This document shows positions 45,022-54,345 of a stretch of DNA of 64,000 bases, piece after piece; position 1 is the first letter of the stretch; every line of letters begins with the position of its first letter. This stretch comes from Flavisolibacter longurius (GTDB taxonomy: Bacteria > Bacteroidota > Bacteroidia > Chitinophagales > Chitinophagaceae): the NCBI GenBank assembly GCA_013327885.1, contig JABUMY010000007.1, forward strand, positions 1 through 64,000, written 5' to 3'. The notes beneath the pieces were generated by a model that worked only from the letters and a program-made list of their open reading frames with translations, was not told the origin of the DNA and did not search any database. The position numbers and the translations under genes are program-made.

Positions 45022-47283
45022 CTATCGTAAATGAATTGTATTCTCGGAAGTTTGTTTTTGCTGATTTATAGTAGAAGACAGTTCTACTTTTGTATTCGCT
45101 GCACCATCTTCAGAAATATTTTTTGTTTCGAAAACTTCGGCCAGCGTTGGGGCAATTACAAGCGAAACAATTGACATCAGTTTAATAAGAATGTTCATTG
45201 ATGGACCGGACGTATCCTTGAACGGATCACCAACAGTATCACCGGTTACAGAAGCTTTGTGAGGATCTGAACCTTTAAAGTATTTCTGCCCGTTGATATC
45301 CACGCCTTTTTCAAAACTTTTCTTGGCATTGTCCCAGGCACCACCGGCGTTGTTCTGGAACATTCCCATCAACACACCACTCACCGTAGCACCGGCCAAA
45401 AAGCCACCCAGTGCTTCGGGGCCCATCAGGAAACCAATGATCAGCGGGGAAACGATTGCAATCGCACCGGGCAGCATCATTTTTTTAATGGATGCCTCGG
45501 TAGAGATCGCCACGCATTTGTCGTACTCAGGCTTTCCTTTTCCTTCCATAATGCCGGGAATTTCGCGGAACTGGCGGCGAACTTCTTCCACCATCGCCAT
45601 CGCGGCTTCTCCCACAGCCCGGATGGCCAGTGAAGAGAAAATGAAGGGAATCATACCGCCAACAAACAGCGACGCCAGTACATCCGCTTTATAAATATCA
45701 ATACCGGTAATGCCTGATACGCCAACAAAAGCGGCAAACAGGGCCAGGGCCGTTAACGCTGCCGAAGCAATGGCGAAACCTTTACCCGTAGCCGCTGTTG
45801 TGTTACCAACGGCATCCAGTGTATCGGTTTTTTCGCGTACTTCTTTGGGCAGTTCACTCATTTCAGCAATACCGCCGGCGTTATCGGCAATCGGTCCAAA
45901 GGCATCAATCGCCAACTGCATGGCTGTTGTTGCCATCATACCCGCAGCGGCAATGGCCACACCGTACAAACCGGCAAATGCATACGAGCCATAGATGCCA
46001 CCAGCCAAAACCAGGATGGGAAGAAAGGTTGATTCCATACCTACAGCCAAACCACCAATCACGTTAGTAGCGTGACCGGTTGCCGACTGGCGGGTAATGC
46101 TCACCACCGGGCGTTTGCCCATGGCTGTATAATATTCTGTGATGATGCTCATCAGCGTACCTACCACAAGGCCTACGATGATGGCATAAAACACATCCAT
46201 TTTATCAAACTCAAAACCACGAAGAAACATGGAGCCTTCGGGTAAAATAAGGTTGCAAAGGAAATAGGCTGCAATGGCGGTAAGAATAATTGATCCCCAG
46301 TTACCCAGGTTCAGTGCATTTTGCACCACGCTGGTTTTAATACCGGCGCTGTCAGAGATCCGCACAAACCAGGTCCCTACAATGGAAAAAAGAATTCCCA
46401 CACCGGCAATCAACATTGGCAGCAGGATGGGTGCGAAACCTTCAAAGCCATCATTCAGGGCAACTGGATTGCTCATTACGTTGGTAGCTCCAACTTCATG
46501 ACCCAGTACAATTGTCGCCAAAACGGTTGCCACGTAAGAACCAAAAAGATCGGCACCCATACCGGCTACGTCACCTACGTTGTCGCCTACGTTATCGGCA
46601 ATGGTAGCAGGGTTTCGCGGATCGTCTTCAGGGATGCCGGCTTCCACTTTACCAACAAGGTCGGCACCCACATCGGCAGCCTTGGTATAAATACCGCCGC
46701 CCACACGGGCAAAAAGGGCAATGCTTTCGGCACCCAGCGAAAAACCGGTCAGGGCTTCAATGGCACGGGTCACTTCATGGCCCGTGGCCAGGGCACCCGG
46801 CGCCAGCCATTTCAATAAAATAATGAACAAGCCACCCAAGCCAAGAACAGCCAGGCCGGCAACACCCATTCCCATTACGGCGCCGCCGGTAAAGGAAACA
46901 TTCAGGGCTTTTGCGAGAGAGGTTCTTGCGGCGTGGGCTGTGCGTACGTTAGCTTTGGTGGCCGCACGCATACCGATGTAGCCAGCCAGTGCGCTGAAAA
47001 AGGCACCGATCAAAAAGGCAACACCAATAAACCAATGCGATTCTGCGCTGCGGCTTCCCATGTAGAAAAGCAGTACGGCCACAATAACGCCGAAATAGGT
47101 CAAAATTTTCCACTCTGCTCTCAAAAAAGCCATTGCACCTTCGGCAATGTAGTTCGAGATCTCTTTCATGCGGTCAGTTCCGGCATCCTGTTTACTTACC
47201 CATGCAAATTTCCATAAGGTGTAAAGAAGCCCGATCAATCCCATAGCAGGGACGAGATAAGCATAAGAATCGAATGAACTCAT
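45022..47283 (-). CDS. hppA: Membrane-bound ion-translocating pyrophosphatase
   Basis: 753 residues with about 16 membrane helices. It couples pyrophosphate hydrolysis to H+ or Na+ pumping. Catalytic motifs are [14 protein letters not shown] and [19 protein letters not shown] (Asp ligands of Mg-PPi), with [16 protein letters not shown] and [10 protein letters not shown] further on. The stretch [14 protein letters not shown] has Ala where K+-independent enzymes have Lys (GNTTKA), so it should belong to the K+-dependent class, which includes Na+ pumps. A hydrophilic C-terminal tail of about 35 residues ([15 protein letters not shown]) is unusual. Monocistronic with its own promoter box. Confidence 0.95.
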   Translation of the reverse strand: MSSFDSYAYLVPAMGLIGLLYTLWKFAWVSKQDAGTDRMKEISNYIAEGAMAFLRAEWKILTYFGVIVAVLLFYMGSRSAESHWFIGVAFLIGAFFSALAGYIGMRAATKANVRTAHAARTSLAKALNVSFTGGAVMGMGVAGLAVLGLGGLFIILLKWLAPGALATGHEVTRAIEALTGFSLGAESIALFARVGGGIYTKAADVGADLVGKVEAGIPEDDPRNPATIADNVGDNVGDVAGMGADLFGSYVATVLATIVLGHEVGATNVMSNPVALNDGFEGFAPILLPMLIAGVGILFSIVGTWFVRISDSAGIKTSVVQNALNLGNWGSIILTAIAAYFLCNLILPEGSMFLRGFEFDKMDVFYAIIVGLVVGTLMSIITEYYTAMGKRPVVSITRQSATGHATNVIGGLAVGMESTFLPILVLAGGIYGSYAFAGLYGVAIAAAGMMATTAMQLAIDAFGPIADNAGGIAEMSELPKEVREKTDTLDAVGNTTAATGKGFAIASAALTALALFAAFVGVSGITGIDIYKADVLASLFVGGMIPFIFSSLAIRAVGEAAMAMVEEVRRQFREIPGIMEGKGKPEYDKCVAISTEASIKKMMLPGAIAIVSPLIIGFLMGPEALGGFLAGATVSGVLMGMFQNNAGGAWDNAKKSFEKGVDINGQKYFKGSDPHKASVTGDTVGDPFKDTSGPSMNILIKLMSIVSLVIAPTLAEVFETKNISEDGAANTKVELSSTINQQKQTSENTIHLR

Positions 47284-47312
47284 ATCGACGTTTTGATTTT
47301 TTTAACGGTTGG

Positions 47313-47320
47313 CAAAGATA
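47313..47320 (-). promoter_or_regulatory. -7 promoter box of hppA
   Basis: On the minus strand TATCTTTG matches TAnnTTTG, 29 bases before the hppA start codon. Confidence 0.5.
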
Positions 47321-47572
47321 GGGGTTTCGGATATTGGGCGGTAGTGGCTGCTTTTTTTCCTGAAAAGCTGCACGGAGCCTGTATTTCAGTACAGGCGCAG
47401 TGCTTAAAAAATAAAATGTATCTAAGAAACAGGCATATATATAGAATGGTGCATGAAAAATTAAGTAGGCAAGAATGGGGAAATTTCCCAATAGAGAGAA
47501 CAATCTAATTTTTTATTTCACCGGCAATATGCTGGCATATAATTTTAGTAAATTAAAAAAAGGAAATTAGTT

Positions 47573-48067
47573 ATGAAGGCATCAACGGTATTCGCTGGCG
47601 GATTGGCAGGAGCAACAGCAGTAACATTGATTCATGAAAGCATACGTGCCGTGGTACCCCAGGCGCCCCGAATGGACAGGTTGGGGATGCAGGCCATTGC
47701 AAAAGGCTTGCGCAAAGCCAATCAAAATGTTCCCAACCAAAAGGCGCTATTTACAATGGCCATGGCAGGTGACCTGGTGAGCAATGCACTTTATTACAGT
47801 GCAGCCGGCATTGGCAGCGATAAAAATTTATGGTTGCGCAGCTCTTTGTTGGGCCTTGCAGCTGGTATTGGCGCTGTGGTGCTTCCTGGCCCCATGGGAT
47901 TGAATAAACAATACAGCAACCGCACCGTGGCCACGCAACTTATGACGGTAGGATTGTATGTGACAGGCGCATTGGCTACGGCAGCCGTGATAAAACTGCT
48001 GAACAAGCGCAAAAAGGAAGATCATACCGAATGGGAGCGCAGGCTGGTTACGTCGGCAATGGGATAA
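47573..48067 (+). CDS. Small hydrophobic membrane protein of unknown function
   Basis: 164 residues. Three or four hydrophobic segments alternate with Gly/Ala-rich turns: STVFAGGLAGATAVTLIHESI, ALFTMAMAGDLVSNALYYSAAGIG, LLGLAAGIGAVVLPGPMG and TVGLYVTGALATAAVIKLL, followed by a charged tail (NKRKKEDHTEWERR). No family recognised; the gene is monocistronic with a strong terminator. The upstream gap (47321-47572) holds the divergent hppA promoter and nothing else recognised. Confidence 0.75.
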   Translation: MKASTVFAGGLAGATAVTLIHESIRAVVPQAPRMDRLGMQAIAKGLRKANQNVPNQKALFTMAMAGDLVSNALYYSAAGIGSDKNLWLRSSLLGLAAGIGAVVLPGPMGLNKQYSNRTVATQLMTVGLYVTGALATAAVIKLLNKRKKEDHTEWERRLVTSAMG

Positions 48068-48117
48068 TGCTGGAAGAAGTTATTTACAGGGGGCTTACCC
48101 TTTATGTAAATTGGTTC

Positions 48118-48147
48118 AACCGGTAGCAGTAACGCTACCGGTTTTTT
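48118..48147 (+). terminator. Terminator after the 47573 gene
   Basis: AACCGGTAGC (48118-48127) pairs with GCTACCGGTT (48134-48143), loop AGTAAC, followed by seven T. Confidence 0.92.
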
Positions 48148-48242
48148 TGTGCCAGCAAGAAAGAAATCGTGAATGTTTCTTCTTTTTAAAGGGTAAGAAT
48201 CAGCAGTTTTTTCCTTTAACGAAGCCGTTCAAAACTTTCCTA

Positions 48243-48250
48243 TACTTTTG
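48243..48250 (+). promoter_or_regulatory. -7 promoter box of the DHH phosphoesterase gene, nearly leaderless
   Basis: TACTTTTG matches TAnnTTTG and ends 8 bases before the start codon at 48259. Confidence 0.5.
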
Positions 48251-48258
48251 CGCCTTTC

Positions 48259-49266
48259 ATGAAAGAAATTCACGAACTGTACGATAAGCTGGCGGAAAAG
48301 AAAAAGGTAGTTATTACCACCCACCAGAAACCCGATGCGGATGCTATGGGCTCTTCGTTGGGACTGGCCCATTTTCTAAGGCAGTTTGGTCACGAAGTGA
48401 CGGTTATTTCGCCTACCAACTGGGCCCGCTGGCTCGACTGGATGGAAGGCACAGCCGAGGTGCTGGATTACGAGCTTCACCGTGCAGAAAGTAATGTAAA
48501 GCTGGAAGAAGCCGAATGGCTTTTTTGCCTTGATCACAACCATTTCAGTCGCACCAAAAGCATGGCCCCGAAGCTGGCCGAAATACAGTGCACCAAGATC
48601 CTGATCGACCATCACCAGGAGCCGGATGTAGCTTCGTTTGATTTTGGTGTTTCCAATACCGGGAAAAGTTCAACATGCGAGATGGTGTATGACTTTATCA
48701 CTGACTCAGGACACCGCGACAAAATCAATGTATACGTGGCCGAATGCCTGTACGCCGGTGTGGTGGCCGATACAGGGTCGTTTCGCTTTTCTTCTACACA
48801 TGCCTCTGTGCACCGTATGGTGGCCTACCTCAAAGAGATGGGGTTGGATCACACCAAAGTGCACGAAGCACTTTATGATAATTTTTTGGAGAATCGCTTA
48901 CGCTTCCTTGGTCATGTACTCAGCAACCGGATGGAGATCATTTACGAGCTGAACACAGCACTCATCTGGGTATCGCGGCAGGAGCTTCAAAAGTTCGATA
49001 TCCGCACCGGCGATACAGAAGGACTGGTCAATTACCCGCTGTCCATCCAGGGCATTAAGCTCGTAGGACTTGTGATTGACAGGGATGAAGAACGTAAGTG
49101 GAGTTTTCGTAGCAAACGATCGTTTGACTGCAACACCTTTGCCCGGAAATATTTTAGCGGGGGCGGGCACTACAATGCTGCCGGTGGCCGCGACGGGGAT
49201 TCACTCCAGGATACCATTAAAAAATTCAGACAAGCTATTGAAGAGAATAGCGCTCAATTACAATAA
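48259..49266 (+). CDS. DHH-family phosphoesterase, NrnA-like nanoRNase/pAp phosphatase
   Basis: 335 residues. The DHH domain has THQKPDADAMGSSLG (Asp26, Asp28), LDHNHFSR (Asp92) and the namesake LIDHHQEPD (Asp117-His118-His119); Mn2+ binds there. The C-terminal DHHA1 domain ends with the substrate loop GGGHYNAAGGRD. NrnA-type enzymes degrade oligoribonucleotides of two to five bases and dephosphorylate 3'-phosphoadenosine 5'-phosphate. The FKBP lipoprotein gene follows 13 bases later, probably co-transcribed. Confidence 0.9.
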   Translation: MKEIHELYDKLAEKKKVVITTHQKPDADAMGSSLGLAHFLRQFGHEVTVISPTNWARWLDWMEGTAEVLDYELHRAESNVKLEEAEWLFCLDHNHFSRTKSMAPKLAEIQCTKILIDHHQEPDVASFDFGVSNTGKSSTCEMVYDFITDSGHRDKINVYVAECLYAGVVADTGSFRFSSTHASVHRMVAYLKEMGLDHTKVHEALYDNFLENRLRFLGHVLSNRMEIIYELNTALIWVSRQELQKFDIRTGDTEGLVNYPLSIQGIKLVGLVIDRDEERKWSFRSKRSFDCNTFARKYFSGGGHYNAAGGRDGDSLQDTIKKFRQAIEENSAQLQ

Positions 49267-49279
49267 TTAAACAACAGAA

Positions 49280-50233
49280 ATGAAACGCACATCGCATCTT
49301 TTCCTCGTGGCCTTGCTTGCCCTTGGTTTCACGGCCTGCAAACAAACCGAATTCAAAAAAACAAAAGACGGGTTTCCCTATAAAATCTTCAGCAGCGGAA
49401 AAGGAGATGAGATCAAGCCTGGCTATTTTGTAAGCCTGCACCGCACCTCTAAAATCGAAGACAGCGTTCTGGAAACGTCGTATGGCAACCCACCGCAATT
49501 TTTACCAATTCCAAAAGACAGCAGTGCTGCCGGTGGCAGCAATGAGCTGATGAAGATTTTGTTGGAAGCAAGAAAGGGCGACAGCATCCAGATCAACCAG
49601 CCTATTGATTCTATCCTGAGCAAGAATCCAATGGCTGCACAGGATTCTTTTATTGTTTCCAAAAAAGGAAAAAACCTGGTTACGATTTTTAAAGTGATTG
49701 ATGTTTATAAAACGGAAGAAGAAGCGCAGGCTGCTTTTGAAAAACAAAACATCGAAGCCTATGGCAAGCGTCCTGGCATTGCCGAGCAGCGCAAAAAAGA
49801 CGAAGAAGCAATTGAAGCCTACCTGCGTGCAAACAATATTAAGGCCGACCGTACCGCCTGGGGTGCTTATGTGCAGGTGCTGGAACCAGGTTCCGGACCA
49901 AAAGCAAAATACGGCCAGTACATGATGGTGCGCTATACCGGCACTGACATGGACGGTAAGATCTTTGACTCCAACAACAAGCCCGGTGCAGATCTATTGC
50001 CAGTACAATTGGGCGGTGGCGGCTCCATCATTGGTTTTGAAGATGGACTGAAAAATCTTTCCAAAGGTGCAAAGGCCAATGTATACATTCCATCTTTTAT
50101 TGCTTACGGTGCCGAAGGCCGTCCGCCGGTGATTCAGCCCAATCAAAACCTGATCTTCAACATCGAAGTGGTAGATATTACGGAAACACAGCCGGCTCCG
50201 CCAGCACCTGTGGCACCGACATCTCCAAGATGA
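49280..50233 (+). CDS. FKBP-type peptidyl-prolyl isomerase lipoprotein with two FKBP-like domains
   Basis: 317 residues. Lipobox GFTAC, Cys20, so it is anchored in the envelope. The C-terminal FKBP domain (about 205-300) is intact: YGQYMMVRYTGTDMDGKIFDSNN, IIGFEDGLKNLSKGAKANVYIPSFIAYGA and QPNQNLIFNIEVVDI. It catalyses proline isomerisation during folding of exported proteins. Residues about 35-150 have the same strand pattern (YFVSLHRTSKIEDSVLETSY, then LVTIFKVIDV) but lack the GFEEGL and YG motifs, so they look like a degenerate FKBP domain that may act as chaperone. The C-terminus is Pro/Ala-rich. Confidence 0.9.
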   Translation: MKRTSHLFLVALLALGFTACKQTEFKKTKDGFPYKIFSSGKGDEIKPGYFVSLHRTSKIEDSVLETSYGNPPQFLPIPKDSSAAGGSNELMKILLEARKGDSIQINQPIDSILSKNPMAAQDSFIVSKKGKNLVTIFKVIDVYKTEEEAQAAFEKQNIEAYGKRPGIAEQRKKDEEAIEAYLRANNIKADRTAWGAYVQVLEPGSGPKAKYGQYMMVRYTGTDMDGKIFDSNNKPGADLLPVQLGGGGSIIGFEDGLKNLSKGAKANVYIPSFIAYGAEGRPPVIQPNQNLIFNIEVVDITETQPAPPAPVAPTSPR

Positions 50234-50265
50234 TAATTTTCGGTATCGAATCCTTCCCGATATTT

Positions 50266-50293
50266 ACAGTCCCGCAACAGCGGGACTGTTTTT
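50266..50293 (+). terminator. Terminator after the FKBP gene
   Basis: ACAGTCCCGC (50266-50275) pairs with GCGGGACTGT (50280-50289), loop AACA, then T-run. Confidence 0.9.
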
Positions 50294-50448
50294 ATCCTGC
50301 ACTGCGAAAACAAGGCTCCGTTTTTAATCCAAAAGCAAAAACCACTATCCGAAGCCTTTGAAACGAGCATGCCTGGTACCCGAACACAACAATCCTTTTC
50401 CTAAAATTCGTAAAGGATTGACGAACCTAATATCTTACTGTATGAGAG

Positions 50449-50480
50449 AAAGGCAGTCGAAAGACTGCCTTTTATTTTTG
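50449..50480 (+). terminator. Second plus-strand terminator overlapping the folP end
   Basis: AAAGGCAGTC (50449-50458), GAAA tetraloop, GACTGCCTTT (50463-50472), followed by TATTTTT on the plus strand; the minus side is less T-rich. It overlaps the folP stop codon and either backs up the first terminator or ends a short transcript from 50294-50448, where no gene is visible. Confidence 0.7.
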
Positions 50481-51299
50481 GTAAGCGAGGAAAAGGTCAA
50501 TGGCTTCCCTGGCTTCTTTTACATCGTGTGCCCGCAGGATGGTGGCGCCATTCATCAAGGCAATGGTATGCAGTACCGTAGTCCCATTCAGTGCTTTCTC
50601 CGGCGTTGTGTTCAGCGTTTTGTACACGGTTCCTTTTCGGGATAGTCCAGCTAAGACAGGCTTGCCCAGTTGCTGAAAAAATGGCAACTCCCGCAGCAAC
50701 TGGAAATTATGCGCAATGGATTTGCCAAAGCCAAATCCCGGGTCGATGATAATATCGTGTATACCTTGCCGTTGGAGGTCTTTCACTGCAAAAGAAAGTT
50801 GATCAAACACCTCTAGCGTCACGTTTTCATACACCGGGTTTTGCTGCATGTTCTGTGGGTTGCCTTTCATGTGCATGAGCACATACGGAACACCCAACGC
50901 TGCAACAGTGGGAACCAGGTTAGCGTCCAACGTTCCTGCACTGACATCATTAATGATACCGGCACCTGCGGCCACGGCTTCTTTTGCCACCAGCGCATAA
51001 AACGTATCAACGGAAATGATCAGATTAGGGAAGTGCCGGTGTATGGCTTCAATAGCAGGTACCACCCGGTCCCGTTCTTCTTCGGCAGACACTCTCTCGC
51101 TGCCAGGTCTCGTGCTTTGTCCGCCAATGTCAAGAATGGTCATACCATCGGTGAGCATAGCTTCTACTCGCTGCAGCAAGGTATCTGTTTGCGCCACCCG
51201 GCTGCCGGCGAAAAACGAATCGGGTGTGGTGTTGAGAATACCCATCACAATTGGCTTGTCGATCACCAGGAGTTGTGCTTTGCAATTGAGTGTAAACAT
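50472..51299 (-). CDS. folP: Dihydropteroate synthase
   Basis: 275 residues from the ATG at 51299 (MFTLNCKAQLLVIDKPIVMGILNTTPDSFF). The frame is open 30 codons upstream, but that part is a translation of the repeat tract. It condenses p-aminobenzoate with hydroxymethyl-dihydropterin diphosphate in folate synthesis. Signatures: MGILNTTPDSF, DIGGQSTRPGSERVS, the sulfonamide-target loop region MHMKGNPQNMQ, and DPGFGFGKS. It is divergent from the DUF1599 gene across the tract. Confidence 0.95.
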   Translation of the reverse strand: MFTLNCKAQLLVIDKPIVMGILNTTPDSFFAGSRVAQTDTLLQRVEAMLTDGMTILDIGGQSTRPGSERVSAEEERDRVVPAIEAIHRHFPNLIISVDTFYALVAKEAVAAGAGIINDVSAGTLDANLVPTVAALGVPYVLMHMKGNPQNMQQNPVYENVTLEVFDQLSFAVKDLQRQGIHDIIIDPGFGFGKSIAHNFQLLRELPFFQQLGKPVLAGLSRKGTVYKTLNTTPEKALNGTTVLHTIALMNGATILRAHDVKEAREAIDLFLAYQK

Positions 51300-51327
51300 T
51301 AGTACTTGTGCCTTACTTTTGAGCGAA

Positions 51328-51421
51328 TGTAGAGAAAAGCCTTGAGCCATAAGCTTTGAGCTGTTAGCGGAAATCCTGGCTTTGCTCATCGCTCAAAGCT
51401 CGTGGCTCACAGCTAAAATAA
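51328..51421. repeat. Reiterated-word tract between folP and the DUF1599 gene
   Basis: Left words TTGAGCC, AGCTTTGAGCTG; right words GCTCATCGCTCAAAGCTCG, GGCTCACAGCT. CTTTGAGC near 51353-51360 pairs with GCTCAAAG at 51391-51398. Same word family as the groES-groEL gap at 21309-21380 (shared GCTCACAGCT). Confidence 0.55.
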
Positions 51422-51426
51422 ATTTC

Positions 51427-51969
51427 ATGTCTACCATTGATCAATACAACCGGGTCATCCAGCTTTGTGAAGACATTTTTCTGAAAAAAACTGCCGACTA
51501 TGGAACGTCCTGGCGGGTGCTGCGTACCATTTCAGTCGTCGACCAGATCTACATCAAAGCTTACCGGATTCGCACCATTCAGGAACTGGGAAAGCAAAAA
51601 GTGGGGGATGACATTCAAGGAGAATTTATCGGCATTATCAACTACGGCGTGATCGGTCTTATTCAACTGGAGCTGACGGAAAACGACGAAGAAGAATTAG
51701 CTGCTGAAACGGTAAAAGAATTTTACGACAAATACATCGGCGCGGCGCAAAACCTGATGCAGGCAAAGAACCATGACTACGGCGAAGCCTGGCGGCAGAT
51801 GAGCCAGGAAAGTTTTGTAGACCTTATCCTGATGAAGTTGCAGCGCATGCGGCAGATCCTTTCCAACAAAGGTGTAACGCTTATCAGCGAAGGACTGGAT
51901 GCGAACTATTACGATATGATCAATTATGCTGTTTTTGCGCTTATCTTACTGAACGAATCGAAAACCTAA
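51427..51969 (+). CDS. DUF1599 protein with internal duplication
   Basis: 180 residues from the ATG at 51427 (MSTIDQYNRV); upstream codons are repeat tract. The family is conserved in Bacteroidota but of unknown biochemical function. Two halves share the pattern KK.ADYGTSWR (residues 20-30) and KNHDYGEAWR (115-124), each followed by a helix and a second motif INYGVIGLIQLEL (71-83) or INYAVFALILLNE (165-177). This indicates duplication of an all-helical unit resembling the MazG-like or nucleotide-modification folds, which is inference. It is 5 bases upstream of the DoxX gene; the pair is a conserved neighbourhood. Confidence 0.85.
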   Translation: MSTIDQYNRVIQLCEDIFLKKTADYGTSWRVLRTISVVDQIYIKAYRIRTIQELGKQKVGDDIQGEFIGIINYGVIGLIQLELTENDEEELAAETVKEFYDKYIGAAQNLMQAKNHDYGEAWRQMSQESFVDLILMKLQRMRQILSNKGVTLISEGLDANYYDMINYAVFALILLNESKT

Positions 51970-51974
51970 CCGCT

Positions 51975-53147
51975 ATGCGCCTGGCCGTAAAAGCTGTACA
52001 AATTATTGTTGGATTCCTGTTTATCGTTTCCGGCCTGGTAAAAGCCAATGACCCCATAGGCCTGAGCTATAAGATGCAGGAATTCTTTGAGCTTTGGTCG
52101 GAAGGTTTTGCACCCGGTTCGTTTGTGGCCAGCAGCCTGGCTTCCCTACATAGTGCATCGCTGGGGCTTTCCATCTTTATGATCACGCTGGAGATCGTTG
52201 CCGGTGTTGCGCTTTTGTTGGGGTGGAAGAAAAAATTCATCATTTGGCTTCTCCTGCTACTGATCGTTTTTTTTACTTTTTTAACCGGCTATGCGTATCT
52301 CTCCGGCAAGTTTACCAACTGCGGATGCTTTGGCGATTGTTTGCCCATTACGCCATTCGCATCTTTCCTGAAAGACATTGCACTTCTTCTGCTGATCGTT
52401 TTTTTGCTTATTGGGCAGAAATGGATAAAGCCTGCCTTTACACCAGTCATACGCACAGCCTTGCTTGTCCTCAGCCTTGTTCTTAGCCTCCTCCTGCAAT
52501 GGTATGTGCTCAACAATCTTCCGCTAGCTGATTGCCTCCCTTTTAAAACGGGCAACAATTTACCGGTGCAAATGAAACCGCCACCCGGGTCTGTACCGGA
52601 TAGTTTTGCCATCCGGTTTGTGTACGAAAAAGGAGGAAAGCAGTACGAGTTTGCGCCTGAAAGTTTGCCGGATGATTTTACTACCTACACGTTTATCGAC
52701 CGCAAGCAAACCCTGGTGCGAAAAGGCAATGCCGATGCACCCATCAAAGGGTTTACGCTGGCAAATGAAACAAAAGATTCCATTACGGGCAACACCGTTG
52801 ATTTTACAGGCGATTTACTTTCCGCACCAAAAGCCATCCTTGTTTTTGCGCTGACTTTTGACGATGCGGGTTGGATTACTGACCTGAAACCGCTCTTGCA
52901 GGCGGCCAATCAAAATAGTGTACCCGTTGCCGTTGCTTCCTCCAATTTTGCCCAAGCACAGGCTGCGTTTGAAAAACAAGGCATAACAGGCGTGCAGTTT
53001 TACAATACGGACTTTACCATTGTGCGAACAGTAGCCCGTACCAATCCCGCAGTGCTGTATCTTGAAAACGGAACGGTAGTAAAAAAATGGAGTGCCAACA
53101 GCCTTTCGGAAAGTGCAGCCTGGATCAGCCAACCCACAAAAAATTAA
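51975..53147 (+). CDS. DoxX-like membrane protein with thioredoxin-like domain (BT_3928 family)
   Basis: 390 residues. The N-terminal third has four DoxX/MauE-type membrane helices (AVKAVQIIVGFLFIVSGLVKAND, then LGLSIFMITLEIVAGVALLLGW and others) with a conserved loop FTNCGCFGDCLP carrying three Cys. The C-terminal part (about 260-390) is a thioredoxin-like fold without CxxC (LVFALTFDDAGWITDLKPLLQAANQ). MauE-like proteins handle disulfide or quinone redox in the membrane; the role in Bacteroidota is not established. It is preceded by DUF1599 and followed 6 bases later by a peptide-permease gene. Confidence 0.85.
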   Translation: MRLAVKAVQIIVGFLFIVSGLVKANDPIGLSYKMQEFFELWSEGFAPGSFVASSLASLHSASLGLSIFMITLEIVAGVALLLGWKKKFIIWLLLLLIVFFTFLTGYAYLSGKFTNCGCFGDCLPITPFASFLKDIALLLLIVFLLIGQKWIKPAFTPVIRTALLVLSLVLSLLLQWYVLNNLPLADCLPFKTGNNLPVQMKPPPGSVPDSFAIRFVYEKGGKQYEFAPESLPDDFTTYTFIDRKQTLVRKGNADAPIKGFTLANETKDSITGNTVDFTGDLLSAPKAILVFALTFDDAGWITDLKPLLQAANQNSVPVAVASSNFAQAQAAFEKQGITGVQFYNTDFTIVRTVARTNPAVLYLENGTVVKKWSANSLSESAAWISQPTKN

Positions 53148-53153
53148 TCAACC

Positions 53154-54200
53154 TTGTTGACGTTCATTCTTCGGAAATTGTTCTATGGCTTGCTGGTGCT
53201 GTTTGGCGTGGTGATCCTTGTTTTTGTGTTGTTCCAGGGTTTTGGCGATCCATCGCGATTGGTGATGGGACAAACCGGTGATGCCAAAACGCAGGAAAAT
53301 ATTCGCCGCGAATTGTATCTCGATCAACCCAAATGGAAACAATTTTTTCTTTACTTCAATGACATTTCGCCCCTGGCTATTCATTCAGCTGAGGAAATCA
53401 AAGCGAAAGAACTAAAAGGTGTTTTTATTGGCGGCGAAACAAAACTGGCCATCAAACTTCCTTACCTGCGCAAATCTTATCAAACCAAAAAGCCGGTAGG
53501 AGCGGTGTTGATGGAAGCGCTGCCCGGAACCTTGCTGCTGGCCTTTGCCGCCATGACCATTGCCGTGCTTATCGGTATTCCATTAGGTGTACTGGCTGCT
53601 GTAAAGCAAAATACCTGGATGGATACATCGGCCGTTTTTGCGTCGATCGTAGGCATATCGGCTCCTTCTTTTTTTATGGGGATTATTATGGCTTACCTCT
53701 TTGGTTTTGTGTGGAGCGAATGGACAGGACTGCACATTACCGGTAGTTGGTTCGACATTGATTCGGAAGGAACCCGTCGACTATCCCTGCAAAATCTAAT
53801 TCTTCCAGCCGTTACCCTTGGCATACGTCCTCTTGCGATCATTACCCAACTGACAAGGAGTGCCATGCTGGATGTGCTCGACCAGGATTATATCCGTACG
53901 GCTTATGCAAAAGGCCTTAGTCGTAGTACCGTCATCTGGAAACATGCGCTGCGCAATGCACTGAACCCTGTCATTACCGCCATCACCGGCTGGTTTGCCG
54001 AACTGCTTGCCGGCGCTTTTTTTATTGAGTGGATATTTGGATGGAAGGGTATTGGTAAGGTTACGGTGGATGCGCTCGAGAAACTCGACTTCCCCGTTGT
54101 GATGGGCTCTGTGCTTATTTCCGCCACGTTTTTTATCCTGGTAAACGTGGTGGCCGATATCTTATATGGCATTGTCGATCCAAGGGTTCGGGTAAAATAG
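53154..54200 (+). CDS. ABC transporter permease of the DppB/OppB type
   Basis: 348 residues. TTG start at 53154 (LLTFILRKLFYGLLVLFGVV); no ATG is available near the conserved N-terminus. Six membrane helices, and the EAA loop that contacts the ATPase (LDQDYIRTAYAKGLSRSTVIWKHALRNA) is intact. Family members import oligopeptides or nickel with a DppC partner, two ATPases and a binding protein, none of which lie within 10 kb. The large loop between helices 1 and 2 (about 38-110) is family-typical. It is probably co-transcribed with the DoxX gene. Confidence 0.9.
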   Translation: MLTFILRKLFYGLLVLFGVVILVFVLFQGFGDPSRLVMGQTGDAKTQENIRRELYLDQPKWKQFFLYFNDISPLAIHSAEEIKAKELKGVFIGGETKLAIKLPYLRKSYQTKKPVGAVLMEALPGTLLLAFAAMTIAVLIGIPLGVLAAVKQNTWMDTSAVFASIVGISAPSFFMGIIMAYLFGFVWSEWTGLHITGSWFDIDSEGTRRLSLQNLILPAVTLGIRPLAIITQLTRSAMLDVLDQDYIRTAYAKGLSRSTVIWKHALRNALNPVITAITGWFAELLAGAFFIEWIFGWKGIGKVTVDALEKLDFPVVMGSVLISATFFILVNVVADILYGIVDPRVRVK

Positions 54201-54345
54201 CAGTCTTTTTTTACCAGCGTTGAAACACTGTTTTCAGCGCAAAAAATATTCAACCTCAGCCACAGGAATACTGGCCTTAAAGAGTTACCTTTAAATAGAG
54301 CCCAGCCGAATTTCAACACCAATTTCCTAACATTAAAACTGTGCT

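Noticed and set aside
48226-48234. CCGTTCAA as the missing inverse core for a third cassette starting at 3341
   Set aside because: It lies 45 kb away between housekeeping genes, with no attC-like arms; an 8-base match is expected by chance.
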